Positions 52,420 to 60,216 of a stretch of 64,000 nt of DNA are shown here, piece by piece. The notes below the pieces were generated by a model. The model had not been told where the DNA came from. It saw nothing but the letters and a program-made list of their open reading frames with translations, and searched no databases. Positions within the stretch are counted from its first letter, which is position 1. Each line of letters begins with the position of its first letter. Made by a program: the position numbers and the translations under genes. Source of the DNA: Alistipes sp. (GTDB lineage Bacteria > Bacteroidota > Bacteroidia > Bacteroidales > Rikenellaceae); NCBI GenBank assembly GCA_017624955.1, contig JAGAMA010000024.1:62001-126000 (forward strand). Direction: 5' to 3'.

Positions 52420-52773
52420 ATGAAGTACACGATCACGCTCCAAAAGATGGAGTTCCGCGCCTACCACGGCTGCTACGACCTGGAACAAAAGGTCGGCAAC
52501 CGCTTCACGGTCGATCTTCGGATCGTGACCGAGCTGGGGCAGGTGGCTGCGGAGGATAGCGTGGAGCTGGCGGTCAATTACCTCACGGTCTACGAGGTGG
52601 TTCGTGAGGTGATGGGCCACACGCAGCGCACCATTGAGCGCGTAGCGATGAACATCATCGAGGCGCTCAAAGAGCGTTTCCCCCAAATCGAGCAGGTGAC
52701 GTGTACGGTAGCCAAGTTGGCCCCGCCCCTGGGAGGCAAGCTCCACAGCGTGAGCGTGACCCTCGAAGCATAA
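52420..52773 (+). CDS. folB: Dihydroneopterin aldolase
   Basis: A 117-residue FolB protein that cleaves dihydroneopterin in folate synthesis. Start at the ATG at 52420 (MKYTITLQKMEFRAYHGCYDLEQ); an in-frame ATG at 52399 overlaps tyrS. The catalytic Glu near HGCYDLEQ and the lysine in AKLAPPLGGKLHSV are visible. It is 10 bases after tyrS. Confidence 0.92.
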   Translation: MKYTITLQKMEFRAYHGCYDLEQKVGNRFTVDLRIVTELGQVAAEDSVELAVNYLTVYEVVREVMGHTQRTIERVAMNIIEALKERFPQIEQVTCTVAKLAPPLGGKLHSVSVTLEA

Positions 52774-53034
52774 AAAGAGGCAAGAGCAAAGAGGAGAGAG
52801 GAAAGAGGAGAGAGCAAAGAGGAGGGGCAGTGGCCCCAGTCGGCCCAGCGGGCTCAGTGGCCCCAAACCAAAAGCCCGACGACCGTCCACAACCTTTCCT
52901 ACAGTGCTTTCAGTGGATCCAGTGGCCCCAGCGGGCTCGGTGGCCCCAAACCTAAAGCCCGACAACCCTCCACAACCTTCTCGCCTTTTTTGCCCTTTTC
53001 GCCTTTGGAAAAATTTAGGTTAGTTAGCGAAAAT
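52774..53034 (+). other. Intergenic region with purine-rich stretch and direct repeat
   Basis: About 260 bases. Bases 52773-52828 are mostly A and G with repeated AGAGGAGAG-type units. Two 61-base direct repeats follow at 52837-52897 and 52920-52980. No gene is supported. Confidence 0.6.
52837..52980. repeat. Two 61-base direct repeats
   Basis: Copies at 52837-52897 and 52920-52980 differ at about eight positions and share GGCCCCAAACC and AAAGCCCGAC. They lie 83 bases apart. Confidence 0.8.
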
Positions 53035-54378
53035 ATGAATGAAGAAAAAAGAGCCACCTTTGGCGGGCGTATCAGCGCCGTGCTGGTGGCAGCAGGTAGT
53101 GCCGTCGGCCTGGGTAATATCTGGCGATTCCCCTATTTGGCGGGCGAAAATGGCGGTGGTGCCTTCCTGGTGATCTATTTGGCGGCCGTGTTGCTGATCG
53201 GCCTGCCGTTGATGCTCAGCGAGTTCTCGCTCGGCACGGCGACCAAGCGCAACGCCGTAGGTGCTTTCCGACAGCTCGACAAGCGTTGGGTGCCGCTGGG
53301 CTATATGGGCGTTTTGTCCTCGGTGCTGATTCTGGGCTTCTACCTTGTGGTTGCAGGCTGGACGGCCGAGTATATGATCCACTCCCTCTTCAGCGATCAG
53401 GTGCAGAACACCGATCCGCAGAGCCATGTGGAGGCCTTCAACAACTTCATTTCGAATCCCTGGAAGCCGGTACTTTATGCCCTCCTCTTTTCGGTGGCGA
53501 CTCATCTGATCATTACGCGCGGTGTGCAGCGGGGTATCGAGCGTGCCTCGAAGGTGATGATGCCGCTGCTCTTCCTGGCCTTGGCCGTGTTGGCCGTGAA
53601 TGCAATCCTGATGCCGGGCGGCATGGCGGGTCTGAGATTCTTCCTTGCCCCCGACTTCTCGAAGGTGACGGCCGAGACCTTCCTGATGGCGGTCGGACAG
53701 GCCTTCTTCTCGCTCTCGATCGGTCTGGGTACGATGATTACCTACGCCTCCTACTTTAAGAAGGGTACGTCGGTGCGTGGTACAGCCTTGCAGGTAACCC
53801 TGCTCGATACGGTTGTGGCTGTGCTGGCCGGTCTGGTCATCTTCCCCACCGTTTTCAGCGCCGGTCTGGAGCCCGGTTCGGGTCCCTCGCTGGTCTTCAT
53901 CACGCTCCCCTCGATCTTCTGCAAGATGCCGATGAGCGCCCTGTGGTCCACGATCTTCTTCCTGCTCCTGGTGCTTGCCGCGCTCACCTCGACGATCTCG
54001 ATGCACGAGTCGGCCACGGCCTACCTCGAGGAGGAGTGGAAGATGACGCGTCGTAAGGCCGCCTGGTGTGTCACGATCTTCACGGGCCTGCTGGGTATCG
54101 TAGCCTCGCTTTCGCTCGGCATTTGGAAGGCGCACACGCTCTTCGGCCTTACCTTCTTCGATCTGCTCGACTACCTCACGGCCAACATCATGTTGCCGTT
54201 GGGAGCCCTGCTGACCTGCATTTTTGTCGGTTGGAAGGTCGATCGCAAGATCTTCGAGCAGCAGCTCTATCCCGATTGCCGGAGTGGTTTTGCTTTCCGT
54301 CTGGTACGCTTCCTGGTTCGTTATGTCTGCCCCGTGTTGCTGGTGGTTTTGTTTGCCGACAACATCGGACTGATGTAG
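53035..54378 (+). CDS. Sodium-dependent transporter (neurotransmitter:sodium symporter family)
   Basis: A 447-residue LeuT-fold transporter with the signature LVAAGSAVGLGNIWRFPYLAGENGGGAFL near the start and about 11-12 hydrophobic helices. It imports amino acids or similar solutes with sodium. The ATG at 53035 (MNEEKRATF) is preferred over the upstream ATG at 52990. The substrate is unknown. Confidence 0.9.
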   Translation: MNEEKRATFGGRISAVLVAAGSAVGLGNIWRFPYLAGENGGGAFLVIYLAAVLLIGLPLMLSEFSLGTATKRNAVGAFRQLDKRWVPLGYMGVLSSVLILGFYLVVAGWTAEYMIHSLFSDQVQNTDPQSHVEAFNNFISNPWKPVLYALLFSVATHLIITRGVQRGIERASKVMMPLLFLALAVLAVNAILMPGGMAGLRFFLAPDFSKVTAETFLMAVGQAFFSLSIGLGTMITYASYFKKGTSVRGTALQVTLLDTVVAVLAGLVIFPTVFSAGLEPGSGPSLVFITLPSIFCKMPMSALWSTIFFLLLVLAALTSTISMHESATAYLEEEWKMTRRKAAWCVTIFTGLLGIVASLSLGIWKAHTLFGLTFFDLLDYLTANIMLPLGALLTCIFVGWKVDRKIFEQQLYPDCRSGFAFRLVRFLVRYVCPVLLVVLFADNIGLM

Positions 54379-54396
54379 CAAATGGTCCTATAAAAC

Positions 54397-54434
54397 GAAG
54401 AGCTGTTCCCCTCGGAACAGCTCTTCTTGTTTTT
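54397..54434 (+). terminator. Terminator after the sodium transporter
   Basis: A 13-base stem (54397-54409 with 54414-54426), loop of 4, then a T-rich tract to 54434. Confidence 0.85.
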
Positions 54435-54436
54435 AT

Positions 54437-55129
54437 CTATCGCGTAGCCTTCAGCGCCTCGATGAAGGTCGGCCACTGTTGCCATAGGCTCTCGGTGCGC
54501 AGCCATAGTTCGCGCGCCTCGGCCTCCACGGTGGGGCGTTCCGACTCGATCGATGCGAGGTAGGCCGCATCGGCAGGGTGCTCCTCGGCGGTAAATTCGC
54601 GGTAGTAGGCCGCAAAGCGCTCCTTGAAACGCTTCAGCTCCCCCTGCGGCAGCCTTCCCTCACGGCGAAAACCGGCCCAAAGGAGCAGGATCAGCCGATC
54701 GGCATGCTTGTCCGAGACATCGTTGATCACCTCGTCGAAGAGCTCCTGCTCATCCATCGCCTGGTAGTCGAAGGCCAGCAGCGTAGCCGCCTCCAGGTGA
54801 TCCTCGGGGTCGAGTTCCATCAGGAGCTCCAACTGCGCGGCCGAGAGCTCGTAGTCGCCAATCAGGAAGTGATCCACGGCCGTAGCGTGGAGCAGCTCGA
54901 GCACGGCGCGCGAGTTGCGATGATTCCACTCCAGGATTACCTCCTCGTCCTCGGGCAACAGCTCCATCAGGCGCTGGAAGGCTTGAAAACGGTGGTTGCA
55001 GGCCTCCTCGATGCGACCCTCGCTTTGCAGACGGGTCGCCTCGTCGAGCGTTTTATGGAAATCATAGGGTCCCGAACCGATCAATTCAAAGGTCTGGTCG
55101 GGGGTCGGTTTAAGCTGCGGTCTTGGCAT
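54437..55129 (-). CDS. Conserved hypothetical protein, helical-repeat type
   Basis: A 230-residue soluble protein, mostly helical (DEATRLQSEGRIEEACNHRFQAFQRLMELLPEDEEV, LIGDYELSAAQLELLMELDPEDHLEAATLLAFDYQAM), with spacing like tetratricopeptide repeats, which mediate protein contacts. No family was named with confidence. The start overlaps the 3' end of cstA by 20 bases, so both are probably in one transcript. Confidence 0.7.
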   Translation of the reverse strand: MPRPQLKPTPDQTFELIGSGPYDFHKTLDEATRLQSEGRIEEACNHRFQAFQRLMELLPEDEEVILEWNHRNSRAVLELLHATAVDHFLIGDYELSAAQLELLMELDPEDHLEAATLLAFDYQAMDEQELFDEVINDVSDKHADRLILLLWAGFRREGRLPQGELKRFKERFAAYYREFTAEEHPADAAYLASIESERPTVEAEARELWLRTESLWQQWPTFIEALKATR

Positions 55130-56537
55130 CTTTGCGGAGTTTATAGATCATCACAAGGGTTAAAATCAGGGTCAAAACACCCCCCAGCAGGTAGGCCGTC
55201 GGACGATCCTCCATGCCGAAGAATTGGTTCGAGACGAAGAGGAACGACGAGCAGACATAGGTCATCATCACGGCCGGCAGCAGGGCGAGCCAGTAGTTCA
55301 CCTTGCGGCGGAACAGATAGACCGTGATGGCCCACAACACGATGGTGGCGAGCGACTGGTTGGTCCAGGCGAAGTAGCGCCATACGACATCGAAATCGAC
55401 CGTCGTAATCCACCAGCCGAGGATAAAGAGCGGAATGCAGATCGCAAAGCGCTTCCAGATGGTGCGCTGTTCGAGCTTCATCAGGTCGGCAATGATCAGA
55501 CGAGCCGATCGGAAGGCCGTGTCACCCGACGTGATCGGGGCAGCCACCACGCCCAGCAGTGCCAGGATGCCGCCTACAACGCCCAGCATGCCGTTCGAGA
55601 TCGTATCCACGGCCCAGGCTGCGCTGCCTCCGTGCTCCTTGAGGTTGAGGGCCAACTCGCCCGCACCGCCAAAGAAGGCCATCGCTACGGCGGCCCAAAT
55701 CAGGGCGATGATACTCTCCGAAATCATCGCGCCGTAGAAGACCGAACGACACTCCTTCTCGTTACCGACACAGCGCGCCATGAGGGGCGACTGCGTAGCG
55801 TGGAAGCCCGAAATAGCGCCACAGGCGATCGTAATAAAGAGGGTGGGGATGATCGGCAGGTCGTGGGCGTTGAGCTGGAAATTCTTCAGGGTCGTCAGCT
55901 CGGGAATCGTGTAGTCACCCACCATCACCGCACCCAGCAGCCCGACAGCCATAGTCACCAAGGCGATGCCGAAGAGCGGATAGACCTTGCCGATGATCTT
56001 GTCAATCGGCAGCAGCGTGGCGATGAAATAGTAGGCGAGGATGATCCACACCCAAGTCGAAACCGAGATCGAGGGGGTCATGCCACCCAGGAGCTGCGCC
56101 GGACTGAGGACAAAGACCGCACCGACCAGAATCAGCAGCAATACCGAGAAGAGGCGCATGAATTGGCGCATACCGCCACCCAGGTAGTGTCCCACCACCT
56201 CGGGGATGCTGAGGCCATCGTGGCGCACCAGCATCACACCCGACACGAAGTCGTGCATCGCACCCATCAGAATACCGCCCAGCGTGATCCACAGGAAGGC
56301 CACAGGGCCGAAGCAGGCACCTAAGATTGCACCAAAGATGGGGCCCGTACCGGCGATGTTCAGGAGCTGAACGAGGAAGACGCGCCAGCGCGGCATGGGA
56401 ACATAATCTACGCCGTCATAGAGGCGGTGACAGGGCGTTTCGGCTTTCGGATCGATACCCACCTGGCGCTCCAAGTAACGGCCATAGGTGAAATAAGCGG
56501 CCACTAACAGGGCCAGACAACAGAAGAAAGTGATCAT
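55110..56537 (-). CDS. cstA: Carbon starvation protein A, peptide/pyruvate transporter family
   Basis: A 475-residue membrane protein of the CstA family, with many helices and the segments YFTYGRYLERQVGIDP, GTGPIFGAILGACFGPVAFLW and AISGFHATQSPLMARCVGNE. CstA relatives take up peptides or pyruvate. It is shorter than the E. coli protein (about 700 residues), as is common in the order. It has a full promoter at 56555-56587. Confidence 0.9.
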   Translation of the reverse strand: MITFFCCLALLVAAYFTYGRYLERQVGIDPKAETPCHRLYDGVDYVPMPRWRVFLVQLLNIAGTGPIFGAILGACFGPVAFLWITLGGILMGAMHDFVSGVMLVRHDGLSIPEVVGHYLGGGMRQFMRLFSVLLLILVGAVFVLSPAQLLGGMTPSISVSTWVWIILAYYFIATLLPIDKIIGKVYPLFGIALVTMAVGLLGAVMVGDYTIPELTTLKNFQLNAHDLPIIPTLFITIACGAISGFHATQSPLMARCVGNEKECRSVFYGAMISESIIALIWAAVAMAFFGGAGELALNLKEHGGSAAWAVDTISNGMLGVVGGILALLGVVAAPITSGDTAFRSARLIIADLMKLEQRTIWKRFAICIPLFILGWWITTVDFDVVWRYFAWTNQSLATIVLWAITVYLFRRKVNYWLALLPAVMMTYVCSSFLFVSNQFFGMEDRPTAYLLGGVLTLILTLVMIYKLRKDAKTAA

Positions 56538-56554
56538 TTTAGCGTAGTTTTATG

Positions 56555-56587
56555 CGAAGATAAGAAAGAAAAGTGACTTTTTTTCAA
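56555..56587 (-). promoter_or_regulatory. Promoter of cstA
   Basis: On the minus strand: TTTG (56584-56587), gap of 21, TATCTTCG (56555-56562), 17 bases before the start codon. Confidence 0.6.
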
Positions 56588-56592
56588 AAATA

Positions 56593-56624
56593 GTTGTGGG
56601 ATTTAATTTTTTTTCTGATATTTG
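56593..56624 (+). promoter_or_regulatory. Promoter of the tRNA-Thr gene
   Basis: GTTG at 56593-56596, gap of 20, GATATTTG at 56617-56624 (one base off TAnnTTTG), 33 bases before the tRNA. Confidence 0.5.
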
Positions 56625-56657
56625 CACACCGAAACGGGAACACAAGAATCCCGCAAC

Positions 56658-56729
56658 GCCGAAATAGCTCAGCGGTAGAGCACTTCACTCGTAATGAAGG
56701 GGTCCCGAGTTCAAATCTCGGTTTCGGCT
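56658..56729 (+). tRNA. tRNA-Thr (anticodon CGT)
   Basis: A 72-base cloverleaf: acceptor GCCGAAA with TTTCGGC, D arm GCTC/GAGC, anticodon stem CTTCA/TGAAG with loop CTCGTAA (anticodon CGT), T stem CCGAG/CTCGG with loop TTCAAAT. The 3' CCA is not encoded. Confidence 0.95.
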
Positions 56730-56730
56730 C

Positions 56731-56777
56731 AAAGCAGAGGAGAAGACCAATGAAATGGTTTTCTCCTCTGCTTTTTT
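56731..56777 (+). terminator. Terminator after the tRNA
   Basis: A 13-base stem (56732-56744 with 56761-56773) and six T residues. Confidence 0.85.
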
Positions 56778-56797
56778 GCAATAAGCCCAATGTGGTT

Positions 56798-56832
56798 AAA
56801 AACAAAGGCGGAGTGTGCTCACTCCGCCTTTG
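56798..56832 (-). terminator. Terminator after the rubrerythrin gene
   Basis: A perfect 13-base stem (56803-56815 with 56820-56832); on the minus strand a T-rich run follows. Confidence 0.8.
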
Positions 56833-56857
56833 CTCGTTTATTTGGGGACAGGGCCGA

Positions 56858-57406
56858 CTACTTGAAGTAGCGGTTATAGAGACCCTCGAAGCCCTTACCG
56901 TGGCGAGCCTCATCCTTGGCCATCTCGTGTACCGTGTCGTGTACAGCGTCCAGGTTCTGCTCCTTGGCGATCTTTGCCAGGTGCATCTTACCCTCGCAAG
57001 CACCGCACTCGGCGTTCATACGCTTGTAGAGGTTGGTCTTCGTATCCCAAACCACCTCACCGATCAGCTCGGCGAACTTGGCAGCGTGCTCAGCCTCCTC
57101 CCAAGCGTAGCGCTTGAAGGCCTCGGCGATCTCGGGATAACCCTCGCGGTCGGCCTGACGGCTCATAGCCAGGTACATACCAACCTCGGTGCACTCGCCC
57201 ATGAAGTGGTCCTGCAGACCCTGCCACAGCTCGGCATCCGAACCCTTGCCGTCACCCAGCTTATGCTCGGTCACGAAGTCCAAAGCGCCATCCTCGACAA
57301 CCTCGACGAACTTGTCAGCACCAACCTTGCACAACGGGCACTGCTCGGGTGCCTCGTTACCCTCATGAATGTAACCGCATACGGTACAACGGAATTTCTT
57401 TACCAT
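56858..57406 (-). CDS. Reverse rubrerythrin (peroxide reduction)
   Basis: A 182-residue non-heme iron protein. The rubredoxin part is at the N-terminus (cysteines 7, 10, 23 and 26: CTVCGY and CPLC), and the diiron ferritin-like part follows ([46 protein letters not shown]). In classical rubrerythrins the order is the opposite. Such reversed proteins reduce hydrogen peroxide with NADH-derived electrons and protect anaerobes from oxygen. It has its own promoter. Confidence 0.92.
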   Translation of the reverse strand: MVKKFRCTVCGYIHEGNEAPEQCPLCKVGADKFVEVVEDGALDFVTEHKLGDGKGSDAELWQGLQDHFMGECTEVGMYLAMSRQADREGYPEIAEAFKRYAWEEAEHAAKFAELIGEVVWDTKTNLYKRMNAECGACEGKMHLAKIAKEQNLDAVHDTVHEMAKDEARHGKGFEGLYNRYFK

Positions 57407-57457
57407 AGTTTTAATGTGTTAATTGTTTTATGTGTGTGTTTTTTCTGTTTCCGATAG

Positions 57458-57491
57458 CAAAGATAACACGTTTCGGCACAATTCCAACAAA
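57458..57491 (-). promoter_or_regulatory. Promoter of the rubrerythrin gene
   Basis: On the minus strand: TTTG (57488-57491), gap of 22, TATCTTTG (57458-57465), about 50 bases before the start. Confidence 0.55.
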
Positions 57492-57530
57492 AATAGCGAT
57501 TCTCTTTTCTGATAGTGCCATAAGCCGAGC

Positions 57531-58427
57531 CTATAGCAGCGCCTGTTCCACCTCGCGCGGGTCGGTCGAATCCTTCACCAAGATCCGTTTATCGCGATCC
57601 AGCAGGTAGATCGAGGGGATGGCTCGCAGGTCGTATAGCCCCTCTCGGCGAATCGTTCCATGCTCGTCGCGGGCATCGATCCACCCTGCAGGTGCCTTGT
57701 CGCCCCGCTCCCACGCCTTCAGGTCCTCATCGGGATAGAGCACCAGCATCTTCAGCCGACCCTCCGTGATGCGCTCCACAATGGGTGCGGAGTGCAGAAT
57801 CAGATCCTTCAACATGCGGCACATCGCACATTCGGGGTTCGAGAAGAGAATCAGCGTATGCTCCGCCTCCAGGTCGTAGAGCGAGAGGCGCTTCCCCTCG
57901 CGCGTGAGGAACGCAAAATCGTTGGCGCGCTCCCCCGGGCGGTTCTGCATCGCCTCATGCAGGTCGTGCTCGGGCACGATGCGCTCGTAGGTGTCGTAGT
58001 AGGGCGCTTTGAGCTGCGCCTCCAGCACGGGAATATAGAGCTCCGAGGAGCGGAGTGGTGAGTTCGGGTCGTGGAGCACCTGCTCGGCCAAAAAGGCGAA
58101 ATAATCGAGTGCCGTGCGCGAGGCGGAGGCTCGCTCCATCAGCGCTTTCATGGGGGCTATATGGTCTTTTTCGCGCGTCAGAAGGGCCACAAACTGCGTG
58201 TAGCGCTCCATCATCTTCGCCGTGTCGGCCTCGACAAGGGCCACCGTATCGGCAAAATCGAAGTGATCCCAATAATGCGTGGCCAGGTAGTCGATCTGCG
58301 CCTCGCGCGACATCGTGGCGGGTGGTGTCGGCAGGGCAAAACGGTGCGCGGGGAGTTTTACCTCGCGATGACCGCGACACGCCCCCAGGCACAGGAGCAA
58401 CAACAGGGAGTAGATCAAACGCTTCAT
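57531..58427 (-). CDS. Lipoprotein with thioredoxin-like domain (DUF5106 type)
   Basis: A 298-residue lipoprotein (LLCLGAC, cysteine 17). The N-terminal half (MSREAQIDYLATHYWDHFDFADT) resembles DUF5106. The C-terminal half is a thioredoxin fold with LILFSNPECAMCRML, a Cys-x-x-Cys, and YDLRAIPSIYLLDRDKRIL. It may act in periplasmic disulfide or peroxide chemistry. Its -7 element lies 4 bases before the start. Confidence 0.8.
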   Translation of the reverse strand: MKRLIYSLLLLLCLGACRGHREVKLPAHRFALPTPPATMSREAQIDYLATHYWDHFDFADTVALVEADTAKMMERYTQFVALLTREKDHIAPMKALMERASASRTALDYFAFLAEQVLHDPNSPLRSSELYIPVLEAQLKAPYYDTYERIVPEHDLHEAMQNRPGERANDFAFLTREGKRLSLYDLEAEHTLILFSNPECAMCRMLKDLILHSAPIVERITEGRLKMLVLYPDEDLKAWERGDKAPAGWIDARDEHGTIRREGLYDLRAIPSIYLLDRDKRILVKDSTDPREVEQALL

Positions 58428-58431
58428 AGAA

Positions 58432-58439
58432 CAAAGATA
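58432..58439 (-). promoter_or_regulatory. -7 element of the DUF5106 lipoprotein gene
   Basis: TATCTTTG on the minus strand, only 4 bases before the ATG, suggesting a leaderless transcript. No TTTG at the usual distance was found. Confidence 0.45.
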
Positions 58440-58655
58440 ACGCTTTCGGAATTAAAAATTAAGAATTAAGAATTAAAAATTAGAGGAGAAGGGCTGTAAG
58501 GACGAGAAAGGCGGAAAGGGGAATTAAGGGTGACTAACGGCGCTTAAAGGAAGCTATAGGATTTTTAACTTTCAACTCTCAACTTTCAACTTTCAACTCT
58601 TTTGCACGGTAGTTGCACCTAACAAATCGTTATTAACCAATCAACTCATAGACGC
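58440..58655 (+). other. AT-rich and simple-sequence intergenic stretch
   Basis: Holds AATTAAAAATTAAG-type stretches (about 58450-58482), purine-rich sequence and TTTCAACTCTCAAC repeats (58567-58600). No gene is supported; the promoter of the next gene is not obvious. Confidence 0.5.
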
Positions 58656-60125
58656 ATGGATACAAAAAAATCCACCTCGAATACGGGGTTTAAGCTCAGT
58701 GTGATGACACTGGCGATTATGAATGTGACGGCTGTGGTGAGTCTGCGCGGTTTGGCGGCCGAGGCCGAATATGGTCTTTCGTCGGCCTTCTACTACCTCT
58801 TTGCCGCGGTCGTCTTTTTGATCCCTACGGCGATGGTGGCTGCCGAGCTGGCCGCCATGTTTGCCACCAAGCAGGGTGGTGTCTTCCGTTGGGTGGGCGA
58901 GGCCTTCGGCCCGCGAGCAGGCTTTGTGGCGATCTTCCTGCAGTGGATTCAATCGACCATCTGGTACCCCACGGTGCTCACCTTCGGCGCTGTTTCGATC
59001 GCCTTTATCGGGATGAACCAGACCCAGGACATGGCCCTGGCATCGAACAAAGTGTTTACCCTGGCCGTGGTTTTGGCCATCTATTGGGTCGCCACCTTTG
59101 TCGCCCTGAAGGGTCTTTCATGGGTGGGTAAAATCTCAAAATGGGGCGGTATGATCGGCACGATCATTCCGGCCGCACTGCTCATCCTGCTCGGCATCCT
59201 CTACATCGCCACGGGTGGCAAGAATCAGATGGACCTCTCTGGTGGCTTCTTCCCCGACCTGAAGCACTTCGATAACCTCGTTTTGGCGAGCAGTATTTTC
59301 CTCTTCTACGCCGGTATGGAGATGATGGGTATCCATGTGATGGATGTTGAAAATCCGACCCGCAACTACCCCAAGGCGATCATCATCGGCGCGCTGATGA
59401 CCGTCTCGATCTTCGTTCTGGGCACCTTTGCCCTCGGTTTGGTCATTCCGACCAACGAGATCAACCTCACGCAGTCGCTTCTGATCGGCTTCGACCGCTA
59501 CTTCGACTACCTGCACCTCTCGTGGGCCAAGCCCGTGATTGCCGTCTGCCTGATGCTGGGTGTGCTGGCGGGTGTGCTGACCTGGGTAGCAGGCCCTTCG
59601 CGCGGTATCTTTGATGTGGGTAAGGCGGGCTACCTGCCTCCCTTCTTCCAGCGCACGAACAAGGCGGGCGTGCAGCGCAACATCCTCCTGGTGCAGGGGT
59701 GCATCGTCACCTGCCTGGCGCTGCTGTTTGTCGTGATGCCCTCGGTGCAATCCTTCTACCAGATTCTCTCGCAGCTCACCGTGCTGTTGTACCTGATTAT
59801 GTATATGTTGATGTTCTCGGCGGCGATTGTCCTGCGCTACAAGCTTAAAGATACGCCCCGCCCCTTCCGCCTCGGCAAGGGCAACGGGCTGATGTGGTTC
59901 CTGGCTTCGCTGGGCTTTTGCGGTGCGATGTTGGCCTTCGTGTTGAGCTTTGTGCCCCCTTCGCAGATTGCCACGGGCTCGAAGACGGTGTGGTATGCCG
60001 TGCTTATCATCGGCTGCCTGGTGGTGGTCACGACCCCCTTTGTGATCTACGCCATGCGTAAGCCCTCGTGGCGCGACAAGGAGGCCACAGCCGACTTTGC
60101 GCCCTTCCATTGGGAGAAGCAGTAG
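58656..60125 (+). CDS. Amino acid antiporter, GadC-like (APC superfamily)
   Basis: A 489-residue permease with about 12 helices. MTLAIMNVTAVVSLRGLAAEAEYGLSSAFYYLFAA and GGVFRWVGEAFGPRAGF match the glutamate:GABA antiporter family used in acid resistance. No glutamate decarboxylase is nearby, so the physiological pair cannot be confirmed. A bidirectional terminator follows. Confidence 0.87.
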   Translation: MDTKKSTSNTGFKLSVMTLAIMNVTAVVSLRGLAAEAEYGLSSAFYYLFAAVVFLIPTAMVAAELAAMFATKQGGVFRWVGEAFGPRAGFVAIFLQWIQSTIWYPTVLTFGAVSIAFIGMNQTQDMALASNKVFTLAVVLAIYWVATFVALKGLSWVGKISKWGGMIGTIIPAALLILLGILYIATGGKNQMDLSGGFFPDLKHFDNLVLASSIFLFYAGMEMMGIHVMDVENPTRNYPKAIIIGALMTVSIFVLGTFALGLVIPTNEINLTQSLLIGFDRYFDYLHLSWAKPVIAVCLMLGVLAGVLTWVAGPSRGIFDVGKAGYLPPFFQRTNKAGVQRNILLVQGCIVTCLALLFVVMPSVQSFYQILSQLTVLLYLIMYMLMFSAAIVLRYKLKDTPRPFRLGKGNGLMWFLASLGFCGAMLAFVLSFVPPSQIATGSKTVWYAVLIIGCLVVVTTPFVIYAMRKPSWRDKEATADFAPFHWEKQ

Positions 60126-60144
60126 CGCTGCACGATTAAAAAGT

Positions 60145-60187
60145 GAAGGGGGTTGCCGGATGATGGGAACGGCAACCCCCTTCTTTA
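60145..60187. terminator. Bidirectional terminator
   Basis: A 14-base stem (60145-60158 with 60170-60183), loop of 11, T-rich after it; it lies between the antiporter and the convergent susD. Confidence 0.8.
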
Positions 60188-60216
60188 TGATTGAAGTGGG
60201 ACTTCAATCGGTTTTG

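Noticed and set aside
52837..52980. CRISPR array
   Set aside because: Only two imperfect copies of 61 bases, no regular spacers and no cas genes; no other array was seen in the window.
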